A stretch of DNA of 64,000 nucleotides from NCBI GenBank assembly GCA_965243605.1, contig CBDEVQ010000119.1, forward strand, positions 1 to 64,000, given 5' to 3'. Position numbers and translations under genes: made by a program. Below the pieces are notes generated by a model. The model did not search any database, was not told the DNA's origin, and saw only the letters and a program-made list of their open reading frames with translations. The DNA is from JBMYYR01 sp965243605 (GTDB lineage: Bacteria; Bacteroidota; Bacteroidia; Flavobacteriales; CAJXXR01). Positions within the stretch are counted from its first letter, which is position 1. Each line of letters opens with the position of its first letter. Of this stretch, positions 50,478-59,497 are shown piece by piece.

Positions 50478-51140
50478 ATGAACATAAATTCATATATAGA
50501 TCATACCCTATTAATGCCAACGGCAACTACTAGTGATATTAAGCAAATTTGCAATGAAGCCATACAGTATAAGTTTTATGCAGTTTGTATACATCCATAT
50601 TGGGTGAATTTTGTTAATTCAGAATTAAAAAACACCAATGTGAAAATAGCTGCTGTTATTGGCTTTCCATTAGGCGTTTCAACAACGGCTAATAAAGTTG
50701 CTGAAGCAAAAGAAGCCGTAAAGAATGGTGCAGATGAAATAGATATGGTGATAAACCATGTTCAATTAGCTGAAAAACAATACGATGTTTTGGCTGCGGA
50801 AATTAAGCAAATTAAACAGTCTATTGGAAATGCAGTATTAAAGGTAATTATTGAAACATGTTATTTAACGAATGCTCAAATAATTAAAGCATCAGAACTG
50901 TGTGTTCAAGCTGGTGCCAATTTTGTTAAAACATCAACAGGTTTTGGTACAGGTGGTGCAACGATAGAGCATATAAAACTGATGAAAGAAGCTGTTAATG
51001 GTCAAGCACAATTAAAGGCATCAGGAGGAGTTAGAGATTATGATACCGCTAAATTATATATAGATCTTGGTGTATCTAGATTAGGAACATCTTCAGGTGT
51101 TGCTATTATGAAAGGTGAAAAATCAGACAGTGAATATTAA
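50478..51140 (+). CDS. deoC: Deoxyribose-phosphate aldolase
   Basis: It splits 2-deoxyribose 5-phosphate into acetaldehyde and glyceraldehyde 3-phosphate. The 220-aa class I aldolase has NSYIDHTLLMP, VIGFPLGVSTTANKVAEAKEAV and NGADEIDMVINH. LKVIIETCYLT and the Schiff-base lysine in ANFVKTSTGFGTGGAT follow, then KASGGVRDYDTA. It is directly after deoA (2 bp) and its stop abuts the deoB start. Confidence 0.96.
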   Translation: MNINSYIDHTLLMPTATTSDIKQICNEAIQYKFYAVCIHPYWVNFVNSELKNTNVKIAAVIGFPLGVSTTANKVAEAKEAVKNGADEIDMVINHVQLAEKQYDVLAAEIKQIKQSIGNAVLKVIIETCYLTNAQIIKASELCVQAGANFVKTSTGFGTGGATIEHIKLMKEAVNGQAQLKASGGVRDYDTAKLYIDLGVSRLGTSSGVAIMKGEKSDSEY

Positions 51141-52316
51141 ATGGAAATAGATAGAGTTGTTTTAATCGTATTGGATAGTGTAGGGATAGGCGCCTTGCCA
51201 GATGCAAATAAATTTGGAGATGTTGGTTCGAATACCTTAGGGAATATAGCACAACGCGTTGTATTAGAATTACCGAATTTACAAGCTATGGGATTAGGGA
51301 ATATTGCTCCACTTAAAGGAATACCACCTCAAGAAAACCCTACTGCTTTTTTTGGGAAGGCAGAAGAATTCGCTGTTGGAAAAGATACAAGTACAGGCCA
51401 TTGGGAAATAGCTTGCTCTTTAAATGAGAATCCATTTCCTTCTTACCCAAAAGGTTTTCCTAAAGTGTTTATTGATCAATTAAAGACAATAACAGGATAT
51501 GATATCTTATGTAATAAACCATATTCAGGAACACAAGTTATTCAAGATTACGGACAAGAATCTATAGAGGAAAACAAATTAATTGTGTACACATCAGCTG
51601 ATCCTGTACTTCAAATAGCAGCTCATGAGTCTATAATACCACCTACTAAACTTTATGAAATTTGTAAAGTTGCATTGGAGTTAACTAAAACATTATGTCC
51701 TGTAGCTAGAGTTATCGCTAGACCTTTCTTAGAAGACTCCTCAAATGGCTACGAAAGAACAAGCAATAGAAAAGATTTTTCGGTATATCCACCTTCAGAA
51801 ACGCTTTTAGATGTATTGCAGAAAAATCAAATTCCAGTGGTTGCTGTTGGAAAGACATCAGATATTTTTGCAGGTCAAGGTATATCAAAATCTTTAGGAG
51901 CAAATATTGATAATGCAAATGGCGTTGAAAAAACAATATCTGCCATGAAAACGTATTCTCATGGATTGATATTTACAAACTTAGTCGATTTTGATTCCAA
52001 ATATGGACACCGTAGAGATGTAAAAGGATATGCAAAGGCTCTAGAAGAATTTGACCATCATTTACTTAATATTTTAGAAGGATTGACTCCAAATGATATG
52101 TTAATATTAACGGCAGACCATGGTTGCGATCCTACTTTTAAGGGAACTGATCATACCCGAGAGTATATTCCAATATTAATGTATAATAAATCAAACATTA
52201 ACGGTAAATCTATTGGTACAAGATCAACTTTTTCGGATATTGGAGCAACAATAGAAGATGTATTACTTAGTACAAGAACCTGTATAGGTACATCGTTTTA
52301 TAAATATATTAAATAA
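51141..52316 (+). CDS. deoB: Phosphopentomutase
   Basis: It converts (deoxy)ribose 1-phosphate to the 5-phosphate. The 391-aa alkaline-phosphatase-fold enzyme has VVLIVLDSVGIGALPDA with the metal Asp and GKDTSTGHWEIA with the phosphorylated Thr. VDFDSKYGHRRD and LTADHGCDPTFKGTDHTREYIPI supply the other metal residues. It starts on the base after the deoC stop and connects the phosphorylases (deoA, deoD) with the aldolase. Confidence 0.96.
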   Translation: MEIDRVVLIVLDSVGIGALPDANKFGDVGSNTLGNIAQRVVLELPNLQAMGLGNIAPLKGIPPQENPTAFFGKAEEFAVGKDTSTGHWEIACSLNENPFPSYPKGFPKVFIDQLKTITGYDILCNKPYSGTQVIQDYGQESIEENKLIVYTSADPVLQIAAHESIIPPTKLYEICKVALELTKTLCPVARVIARPFLEDSSNGYERTSNRKDFSVYPPSETLLDVLQKNQIPVVAVGKTSDIFAGQGISKSLGANIDNANGVEKTISAMKTYSHGLIFTNLVDFDSKYGHRRDVKGYAKALEEFDHHLLNILEGLTPNDMLILTADHGCDPTFKGTDHTREYIPILMYNKSNINGKSIGTRSTFSDIGATIEDVLLSTRTCIGTSFYKYIK

Positions 52317-52330
52317 TACCAATACACATT

Positions 52331-53038
52331 ATGAGTTTACATATTGCAGCTAAACAAGGAGAAATTTCAGATAAAATTTTATTACCTGGAGATCCACTAA
52401 GAGCCAAATGGATTGCAGATCATTTTTTAGAAGATGTAATTTGTTATAATGAACAAAGAGGGATGTTAGGGTATACAGGAATGTATAAAGGACATCGAGT
52501 GTCGGTTCAAGGTACAGGGATGGGGTTGCCTTCATTCCAAATATATGCACATGAACTTATTAACGATTATCATGTAAAACGACTTATTCGTGTAGGTTCG
52601 GCAGGCGCATATCAAAGCCATGTAAAGATTAATGATATTGTATTGCCAATGGCAGCGTCAACCGATTCATCTATTAACCGTAGACGATTTGGAGCGGCAG
52701 ATTATGCACCTACAGTTACTTTTTCTTTGTTTAATAAAGCCGTTAAATTATTAGAGAAAGACCAACAGCATTTTCATGCAGGAAATATATTATCTACAGA
52801 TATTTTCTATGATCAGAACCCTGAATTTTATAAAAAATGGGCAGCGTATAATGTATTGGGTGTAGAAATGGAAACAGCAGCACTGTATACATTCGGAAAT
52901 AGGTTTAATGTTGAAGTATTATCAATCCTAACTATTTCAGATTCTCTTATTACAGGTGAATCTATGTCTGCTAAAGCGAGGGAATGTTCTTTAGATACAA
53001 TGGTTATACTAGCTTTAAATACCTTGATTAAAGATTAG
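52331..53038 (+). CDS. deoD: Purine-nucleoside phosphorylase (DeoD type)
   Basis: It phosphorolyses purine nucleosides. The 235-aa NP-I protein has ILLPGDPLRAKWIADHFL, the SAGAYQSHVKINDIV segment with the conserved GSAG, and NVLGVEMETAALYTFG. ILTISDSLITGESMSAKAR holds the Asp for purine recognition. The size and LPGDPLRA opening mark the hexameric DeoD class. It closes the deoA-C-B-D cluster, 14 bp after deoB, so the whole pathway from nucleoside to glycolysis intermediates lies in four genes. Confidence 0.95.
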   Translation: MSLHIAAKQGEISDKILLPGDPLRAKWIADHFLEDVICYNEQRGMLGYTGMYKGHRVSVQGTGMGLPSFQIYAHELINDYHVKRLIRVGSAGAYQSHVKINDIVLPMAASTDSSINRRRFGAADYAPTVTFSLFNKAVKLLEKDQQHFHAGNILSTDIFYDQNPEFYKKWAAYNVLGVEMETAALYTFGNRFNVEVLSILTISDSLITGESMSAKARECSLDTMVILALNTLIKD

Positions 53039-53150
53039 TTGCGATCTAAAGACATCATTGAATAATATTCTATAGTAATATTGAAGTATGAAGCAATGTA
53101 AATATAGTATACGATTAATATATGATTGAACTCTATTAATTTTGAAATTA

Positions 53151-53720
53151 TTAGCTTGTTATGGTATACGTTAAAACAATTATTGTATTAAAGTCTGTAT
53201 GTAATTCATCATAATATGTATTGTCGTATTCTAGTTTAAAATGCAAATTATGACCTCTATTAGATCCGTTACCTGTATAACACGATCCTATATTAGAAAT
53301 TAATTCTACTGGACCCGCATCTGGAACTAAATCCGTATATCCAAATACTGGTGTTCCCATTTCACCTTTACCTTGTCCTTCATCCGTATCAACTTTTAAT
53401 TTTAATGTCATACCAACTGGAAAATTGGTTGCAGAAGTAGAAACATTAATTCGTTTATGTTCAAACTCAGTTGCTTTAATAACGGTATAATTAAGCCATA
53501 ATTCATTGTTTGTTAATGTAAAATTTGTCCCATTGGCAATCGATGAGATTTCTACAGGACTAAATGTAATATCATTACCATTTACACTTGCTATATCAAT
53601 AATATTGGTTTTGGGTACTGTGAAATTAACATTAACATCGTGTTCAGATTCCGGAGAATCTTGTGCCATTAGTAAAACAGTAGGTATTATGCTTAAAATA
53701 ATAGTTGTTAATAATTTCAT
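53151..53720 (-). CDS. Secreted protein, paralogue of the one at 61573
   Basis: The 189-aa protein has a signal peptide ending LLMAQ. The mature part is beta-rich with the segments NFTVPKTNIIDI, ELWLNYTVIKATE, FPVGMTLKLKVD, IGSCYTGNGSNRGHNLHFKL and FNTIIVLTYTI. The same pattern recurs in the protein at 61573-62136, at the same spacing. It lacks a T9SS tail, so it probably stays in the periplasm or is assembled in a fibre. A pilin/coat-like or WxL-like fold is only a guess. The gene is monocistronic. Confidence 0.7.
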   Translation of the reverse strand: MKLLTTIILSIIPTVLLMAQDSPESEHDVNVNFTVPKTNIIDIASVNGNDITFSPVEISSIANGTNFTLTNNELWLNYTVIKATEFEHKRINVSTSATNFPVGMTLKLKVDTDEGQGKGEMGTPVFGYTDLVPDAGPVELISNIGSCYTGNGSNRGHNLHFKLEYDNTYYDELHTDFNTIIVLTYTITS

Positions 53721-54011
53721 AGTAAATGTATTTATAATAGATTAATTATTTACTTCAATTTACTAAATAGAATTTATATAACTGTAGATAATTATAAAAA
53801 CACGTTGTTATTTATTTTAAATCAGTGATTTACAGTTGTTTTTTATTGATGTTTATTTTATTTTAATTATGTATTTTGTTGTGTTTGTAGTCATTTTGAT
53901 GTTATTTATTGTTGCATTTAATATTTAGGATAACATGTAATGATATGGTTTTAAGTTTTAATTGTTATAGAATAAAGAAATGGGATTAACGTTTATGTAT
54001 AAATTAAGTAA

Positions 54012-54410
54012 ATGAAAATTAAAGATGTAATACCTAAATGTATTCATGTATTATATATAGTTGTAAGCATTATACCATTAGTTTGGTTGTTGTTATTTCT
54101 TGGACTTCATTTGTATTTAAAATATTCATTAAATATAGCCCCTTCTTATAATAGTCCACAGTTAAAAGACTCTCAATGGATATTGCATTATTATACAATA
54201 GGCATATTCGTTTTAGGAATAGTTACCTTATGGTGTGTTATTTATGTATTTCCAGTGCTTTTTTTCATTAATCTATGGCTTAAATATATAGGATCTATGA
54301 AAATGATGCGTTTATTTATTTATCTCGGATTGTTTAATATATTCATGATATACTATGTATTTGAAATCAATCAACAATTAAGTTCAACAATGAGTTGGAT
54401 GTTGGATTAG
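54012..54410 (+). CDS. Small integral membrane protein
   Basis: The 132-aa protein has about three hydrophobic helices: VLYIVVSIIPLVWLLLFLGLHLYL, YYTIGIFVLGIVTLWCVIYVFPVLFFI and LFIYLGLFNIFMIYYVF. Short charged loops separate them. The family is not recognised. It is separated from the secreted protein at 53151 by a 291-bp AT-rich gap without visible signals, and lies 114 bp before the SRPBCC gene. Coding seems likely from length and membrane pattern, but the role is unknown. Confidence 0.5.
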   Translation: MKIKDVIPKCIHVLYIVVSIIPLVWLLLFLGLHLYLKYSLNIAPSYNSPQLKDSQWILHYYTIGIFVLGIVTLWCVIYVFPVLFFINLWLKYIGSMKMMRLFIYLGLFNIFMIYYVFEINQQLSSTMSWMLD

Positions 54411-54524
54411 TCTATTGTTTTTGTAGGTAGATAACAAATATATTTTAGGTATTTGAAAACCCCTGACATTCCCTTGTCATCTTCTACTTCTATTTTTGTA
54501 TCTAAATAAACAATACACCATACT

Positions 54525-55010
54525 ATGAAAACATCAGAAATCAAAGAAATAGTAAATGCCCCTTTAGATAAAACTTGGAACGTATTATTTACTCAATATG
54601 GCGATATTCATGTTCATAATCCGAATATGATTGCTTCAGAGTATATGAATAATGCGACAGAAGGAGAAGTAAACTGTGTTCGCTCTTGTAAATTTGATGA
54701 CAAATTGTACTTAGAAGAGAAAATAACTGAAGTACATGATAAAAGTATGATCAAACTAGAAATGACTAAGTCGAACTTACCATTTATTAAAGAAATTCAA
54801 GCTGAATATGAAGTGGTTCGTTTAGATGGAAATAAAACAGAAGTTAAGATGACTTCTCATATTTCAACATCACCCGGGTTCATGGTACATTTAATGAGTG
54901 GACCAATGAAAAAAGCGTTATCTAAGCACTTATTTGGGATGAAGTACTATATTGAAACGGGGAAAACAGTGAGTAAAGAAAAGTATATAATAGCTATAAT
55001 TAATAAATAA
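54525..55010 (+). CDS. SRPBCC (START-like) family protein
   Basis: The 161-aa protein has the polyketide-cyclase/START-like pattern. EIVNAPLDKTWNVLFTQYGDIHVHNPNMIASEYM opens the fold, strands in the middle include CVRSCKFDDKLYLEEKITEV, and a long C-terminal helix (GFMVHLMSGPMKKALSKHLFGMKYYIETG) covers the pocket. Such proteins bind small hydrophobic ligands. The partner and ligand are unknown. It is monocistronic and points toward the flavin oxidoreductase gene on the opposite strand. Confidence 0.75.
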   Translation: MKTSEIKEIVNAPLDKTWNVLFTQYGDIHVHNPNMIASEYMNNATEGEVNCVRSCKFDDKLYLEEKITEVHDKSMIKLEMTKSNLPFIKEIQAEYEVVRLDGNKTEVKMTSHISTSPGFMVHLMSGPMKKALSKHLFGMKYYIETGKTVSKEKYIIAIINK

Positions 55011-55072
55011 GTTTAAACCATATAAAAACTTAATAGCTTTAATATGTAACCGAATATCGATTATTAAGATCA

Positions 55073-56116
55073 TTAATTTTTATCACGAATAATATTCGCC
55101 AAATATAGGGCATCTTTAGATACACCACCTAAAGTTGCCGAACCTCGTGTATACATCCATGGTAATCCGATAAAGTATAAGCCTTCTATATTACTTACAC
55201 CTCTATAGTTTTTAGGATAATGGTCTGCATCCAATTCCAACCCTTCTATCCATTTAAAATTCGGACGATATCCTGTAGCCCAAACAATATTATTTATTGT
55301 TGATACTTTTTTATTGTCGAAAATAATTTCTCCGTTTAAGGCATCGTTTGTACGCCCTACGTGGATCACATTTTCTCGGGAAAGGATTTCCTTAACATCT
55401 GTTCCAATAACAGGTTGTGGGATAGAGCTTATTTTTTTTCCTATCCAGCTATATTTTGTATAGCTTAAGAATCCAATAACTGTAAACCACCACCAAAGGG
55501 TTTTACCTAAAAATTGTTGAGGTATAGATTTAATTTGTGTATCTCCAGAAAAATAAACCGTTCTCGATTTATCTTGAGAAATTTCATTGAGTATTTGATA
55601 ACCTGAATCTCCACTTCCAACAACTAGAGCATCTCCCTCTTGTAACTGATGTACACCTTTATAATAGTTACTATGCATTTGAAGCGTACTATTTGGTATT
55701 TTAGTATGACAAGGTGGAGTATAAGGCGTATGAAATGGCCCAGTTGCAATAATCACCTGTTTTGCTTGTAATTCACCATCTTTATGTACAACATGAAATC
55801 CATCACCTGTTTTACGAACCGATGTAATTAATGTATTGAGTTGTAAAGGAATGTTGAATTTCTGTACATAAGTTTTAAAATATTGAGCAACCTCATACTT
55901 TGAAGGGTAATGATCTTTTGGTGCATCAAATTTTAAGCCAGGTAAATGATTGTATTGTGTAGGAGTAAATAGTTTTAATGAATCCCATCTGTTTAACCAA
56001 GACGCCCCAATTTCCTTATCTCCGTCTACAACAATAAATGTTTTATCCATTGTTTTTAAATGATAAGCCATTGATAGTCCAGCTTGGGCACCTCCAATAA
56101 TAATATAATCCAGCAT
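55073..56116 (-). CDS. FAD-dependent oxidoreductase (CzcO/flavin monooxygenase-like)
   Basis: From the ATG at 56116 (MLDYIIIGGAQAGLS) the 347-aa protein has two dinucleotide-binding motifs. The FAD site is IIGGAQAGLSMAYHL and a second site is ALVVGSGDSGYQILNEI, near residue 166. WATGYRPNFKWIEGL marks the flavoprotein-monooxygenase group, as do TGPFHTPYTP and IGLPWMYTRGSATLGG. A frame extension of nine codons upstream is unneeded. It probably oxidises a small organic substrate with NADPH and O2. The link to metal tolerance in the name CzcO is historical. Confidence 0.85.
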   Translation of the reverse strand: MLDYIIIGGAQAGLSMAYHLKTMDKTFIVVDGDKEIGASWLNRWDSLKLFTPTQYNHLPGLKFDAPKDHYPSKYEVAQYFKTYVQKFNIPLQLNTLITSVRKTGDGFHVVHKDGELQAKQVIIATGPFHTPYTPPCHTKIPNSTLQMHSNYYKGVHQLQEGDALVVGSGDSGYQILNEISQDKSRTVYFSGDTQIKSIPQQFLGKTLWWWFTVIGFLSYTKYSWIGKKISSIPQPVIGTDVKEILSRENVIHVGRTNDALNGEIIFDNKKVSTINNIVWATGYRPNFKWIEGLELDADHYPKNYRGVSNIEGLYFIGLPWMYTRGSATLGGVSKDALYLANIIRDKN

Positions 56117-56389
56117 AAATGTGTTTTGAAATTCAAGGTGCAAAGATAAACATTAAGTAAAGACCTAACAGGTCTAACTTAAAATATTACACATTTAGTT
56201 TATAATGTGTTTATAAATTATAGGTAAATCGATTAGTATGGTTAGAATATATTTTGAGATGATTGATTAAGAGAGTATAGCGCGTATAATTGAACCATAT
56301 TATTGAAATGAATACCTTTGGAAAGGTAGATGAGTATTAAAGTTAAAGCATATTCTATTGAAAGAATAGAGTAATATAATTAAGAGAAT

Positions 56390-56905
56390 ATGATTATTAG
56401 AAAACTAACATTAGAGGATATTGATCTCTTGCAAGATATTGGAAAACGAACATTTGCCGATACTTTTTCGTCCGATGATAATCAACAGGATATGGAGCAA
56501 TATTTAGTACAAGGATTTTCTCTTGAAAAATTGAGAAAAGAATTAACCAATATTAATTCAGAATTTTATTTTGTTGAGATTGAAAATAAAGCTATTGGAT
56601 ATTTAAAAGTTAATAAAGGAGATGCTCAAACTGAAATTCGAGATGAGAAGGCCTTGGAAATTGAACGAATATATGTATTGAAAGCATATTATGGTAAACG
56701 GATAGGACAAGTACTTTATGAAAAAGCCTTAGAAATAGCAAAAAGAAATCATGTTGACTATATGTGGTTAGGCGTTTGGGAAGAAAATTTTAGAGCCATA
56801 CGGTTTTACGAGAAGAATGGATTTATAGAATTTGATAAACATGTGTTTAAACTAGGTAATAAAGAGGAAATAGATATCATGATGAAACTTAAACTGAATG
56901 AATAA
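56390..56905 (+). CDS. GNAT-family N-acetyltransferase
   Basis: The 171-aa protein has the GNAT fold: LEIERIYVLKAYYGKRIGQVLYEKALEIAKRN (motif A, acetyl-CoA loop) and DYMWLGVWEENFRAIRFYEKNGFIEF (motif B). An N-terminal LLQDIGKRTFADTFSSDDNQQDMEQYL resembles the PaiA/spermidine-acetyltransferase group. It presumably acetylates a small amine or protein N-terminus; the acceptor is not known. A gap of 273 bp before it, with short frames only, separates it from the oxidoreductase gene. Confidence 0.85.
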   Translation: MIIRKLTLEDIDLLQDIGKRTFADTFSSDDNQQDMEQYLVQGFSLEKLRKELTNINSEFYFVEIENKAIGYLKVNKGDAQTEIRDEKALEIERIYVLKAYYGKRIGQVLYEKALEIAKRNHVDYMWLGVWEENFRAIRFYEKNGFIEFDKHVFKLGNKEEIDIMMKLKLNE

Positions 56906-57016
56906 TAGAATCGCATTTGATATATAATTAATGACCAAAGTTAGATTTCAATAAAAATAATAAAGTAAAGGTGTAATAAATCAGGAAAAGTGGCACTAAT
57001 TAAGTAAAATGTATTT

Positions 57017-57511
57017 GTGAGTAGAGATTTTTATACAGAATTTATTTTACCATACGCTGGTATTATCATTAAGATTTGTAGAGCTTATAGTAATTCTCCA
57101 GAAGATTTTGAAGATTACTATCAAGAAGTCTGTCTGCAAATTTGGAGGAGCAAGGATAATTTTAATAAGGCTTCTAAATGGTCTACATGGATTTATCGAA
57201 TATCACTTAATGTATGTATGACATTAAGGAAAAAAGAGAATCAGAGAAACGATCGATTTTCAGGAACCGATTCATTACCAGAAGTTGCAAGTCAGGAATT
57301 ATATTCTTTCCAAGACGACTCTTTGAAACAACTTTATAAAGCCATTGTTCAGTTAGCAGAATTAGATAGAGCAATAATCATATTGTATTTGGAAGAGAAA
57401 TCATACAAGGAAATAGCAACCATTATTGGGTCAAATACGAATAATGTGGGGGTTAGAATACAACGAATTAAGCTTAGATTAAAAAAACTAATATCAAATG
57501 GTCATGGATAA
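57017..57511 (+). CDS. ECF-type RNA polymerase sigma factor
   Basis: The 164-aa protein starts with GTG at 57017 (MSRDFYTEF). It has sigma region 2 (NSPEDFEDYYQEVCLQIWRSKDNFNKASKWSTWIYRISLNVCMTLRK) and region 4 (LDRAIIILYLEEKSYKEIATIIGSNTNNVGVRIQRIKLRLKKLI). It overlaps the following membrane-protein gene by 14 bp. That arrangement is the usual one of an ECF sigma factor with a membrane-bound regulator. The signal and regulon are unknown. Confidence 0.88.
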   Translation: MSRDFYTEFILPYAGIIIKICRAYSNSPEDFEDYYQEVCLQIWRSKDNFNKASKWSTWIYRISLNVCMTLRKKENQRNDRFSGTDSLPEVASQELYSFQDDSLKQLYKAIVQLAELDRAIIILYLEEKSYKEIATIIGSNTNNVGVRIQRIKLRLKKLISNGHG

Positions 57512-58124
57512 ATCAATAGAAAATATTTGGAAAGATGGTTTTGCAAAAGAACACCTTGTAATACCAAGAGTAAAAGTATTATATGATAAAAAATCAATAA
57601 GTGTTGTTGAGGAGGTAATATATCGATTTAAACGAGAAGTGTTTATTCTACTTCCAGCTGCTCTTTTTATTTTCTTATTTAATCTATTATTAGATAATAA
57701 TAATTCTGCATTTTGGGGTGTTATAAGTGCAATTCCTTGTTTTATTTGGTATTTTATTGGAAAAAAACAAATTAATTCTGTTACAGATATTAAGTACAAT
57801 ATTAATTCATATCAATATTTATTATCAATTCGTCAGAAATTACTTGCAATAATGCAGTTTAATAAGAAACTAATAATTTCAAGTGTTCCTATAATGATAT
57901 TACCTATGCTTATATATACATATTATAACCAGAAAGGAAAATCTATTGGAGAAATTATTGGCGTAGAAGGGTTCGATTTTCCAACCATTACAATTTTCTT
58001 ATTATTACCCATTTTTACCTTAATAGCAATGGCGTTTGCTAATCTATTATTTAAAAAACAAGTCGCCGATAAAATGAAGGATATTAACACGTTAATTAAA
58101 GACATGGAAGAGTTAAGGGCTTAA
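57498..58124 (+). CDS. Four-helix membrane protein, probable sigma-factor partner
   Basis: The 208-aa protein has a cytosolic N-terminus of about 45 residues and four hydrophobic helices: VFILLPAALFIFLFNLLL, FWGVISAIPCFIWYFIG, LIISSVPIMILPMLIYTYY and FPTITIFLLLPIFTLIAMAF. A charged tail follows (ADKMKDINTLIKDMEELR). ATG codons at 57498 and 57504 are both possible. Translational overlap with the sigma gene suggests an anti-sigma role, but it is not a typical single-helix anti-sigma protein and has no recognisable ZAS motif. Confidence 0.6.
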   Translation: MVMDKSIENIWKDGFAKEHLVIPRVKVLYDKKSISVVEEVIYRFKREVFILLPAALFIFLFNLLLDNNNSAFWGVISAIPCFIWYFIGKKQINSVTDIKYNINSYQYLLSIRQKLLAIMQFNKKLIISSVPIMILPMLIYTYYNQKGKSIGEIIGVEGFDFPTITIFLLLPIFTLIAMAFANLLFKKQVADKMKDINTLIKDMEELRA

Positions 58125-58306
58125 AGAGGATAATTATCTTTTGCAATTAAGTTACTGTCATGTCTAAACAATAAATCTGTAGAGATTTTAAAGATCTGAA
58201 TTAGAATAATAAATCTATATTCACCTTCTACTTTCTACATTTAAAATTCCTGTTTTGTAAATTAAAAAATTAGCTTTGTAAAGCAATCTTACAAAAGCAA
58301 AAAAAG

Positions 58307-59497
58307 ATGATATCAAATCGAGTTCTTGGGATGAAAGAATCTCAAACTTTAGCTATGGCACGCCGTAGTAGAGAAATGAAAAACGCCGGTCATGATGTAA
58401 TTAGTTTAAGTTTGGGAGAACCAGATTTTAACACACCAGAATTTATTAAAGAAGGTGTAAAGCAAGCTGTAGATGCAAACTTTTCGCATTATACTGCTGT
58501 ACCAGGATTACAGGAAGTTAGAGAAGCTATTGTCTTAAAGTTTAAACGAGACAATAATTTAGAGTTTACACCAGATCAAATTATAATGTCTACAGGAGCT
58601 AAGCAATCTTTAGCTCAAATAATGTTAGCCATTTTAAATCCTGGAGACGAGGTGATTTTACCTGCACCGTATTGGGTGAGTTACTTGCAAATGGTAGAAC
58701 TTGCAGAAGGTAATGCTGTAGAAATATCTACTGAAGCAGCCAACGATTATAAAATTACTCCAGATCAATTACGTGCAGCTATTTCTGAAAAAACAAAAGC
58801 ATTTTTGTTTAGTTCGCCATGTAACCCAAGTGGATCTTTATATTCTAAAGAAGAATTAAAAGGCTTAGCAGATGTTTTAATGGACTATCCAAATGTTCTT
58901 ATTATTTCAGATGAGATTTATGAATTAATCAATTTTGCTGGAAAACATGAGAGTATTGCACAATTTGATGCAGTTAAAAATCAGACGGTTATTGTAAATG
59001 GATTATCTAAAGGATATGCCATGACAGGATACCGATTAGGTTATATAGCAGGACCAAAACATATTGTAAATGCGTGTACAAAAATCCAAGGACAAATAAC
59101 GTCTGCAACATGTGCAATTACACAAAAAGCGGCACAAGTAGCATTAGAAGCAGATCCTTCTTCTGTAAAATATATGCGTGATAGTTTTCTTGAACGAAGA
59201 GATTATGTTCATGGAGAGTTAAGCACAATTGAAAATTTAATTCTTCCAAAACCTGAAGGAGCATTTTATTTGTTTCCTGATGTTTCAGGATTTTTTGGTA
59301 AAACATTTAAGGGTCAAACTATAGAGACTTCTGCAGATTTTGCTGAGTTTTTATTAGATACTGAATATGTAGCTACTGTTGATGGATCGGCATTTGGTTC
59401 TCCTAAATGTTTACGTTTATCTTATGCAGCGAGTATGGATACTCTAAAAGAAGCAGTCACTCGTATAAAACGATTTGTATCAAATATTGAAGGATAA
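58307..59497 (+). CDS. aspC: Class I aminotransferase (aspartate aminotransferase type)
   Basis: The 396-aa PLP enzyme of fold type I has DVISLSLGEPDFNTPEFIKEG, HYTAVPGLQEVREAI, MSTGAKQSLAQIMLAIL and SSPCNPSGSLYS. SDEIYE is followed by the PLP lysine in VNGLSKGYAMTGYRLGYIAGP. This is the AT-1gamma subgroup, whose members use aspartate, prephenate or aromatic substrates, so aspC is the likely but not certain name. It is followed directly by the rfaE1-like gene (stop and start adjacent), giving an operon of aminotransferase, kinase, lipoprotein and gamma-carbonic anhydrase. Confidence 0.88.
   Translation: MISNRVLGMKESQTLAMARRSREMKNAGHDVISLSLGEPDFNTPEFIKEGVKQAVDANFSHYTAVPGLQEVREAIVLKFKRDNNLEFTPDQIIMSTGAKQSLAQIMLAILNPGDEVILPAPYWVSYLQMVELAEGNAVEISTEAANDYKITPDQLRAAISEKTKAFLFSSPCNPSGSLYSKEELKGLADVLMDYPNVLIISDEIYELINFAGKHESIAQFDAVKNQTVIVNGLSKGYAMTGYRLGYIAGPKHIVNACTKIQGQITSATCAITQKAAQVALEADPSSVKYMRDSFLERRDYVHGELSTIENLILPKPEGAFYLFPDVSGFFGKTFKGQTIETSADFAEFLLDTEYVATVDGSAFGSPKCLRLSYAASMDTLKEAVTRIKRFVSNIEG

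Noticed and set aside
58250..58290. Full promoter of the aminotransferase operon
   Set aside because: TAGCTTTG fits the -7 box, but the nearest TTTG is only 13 nt upstream, outside the accepted 17-23 nt spacing.
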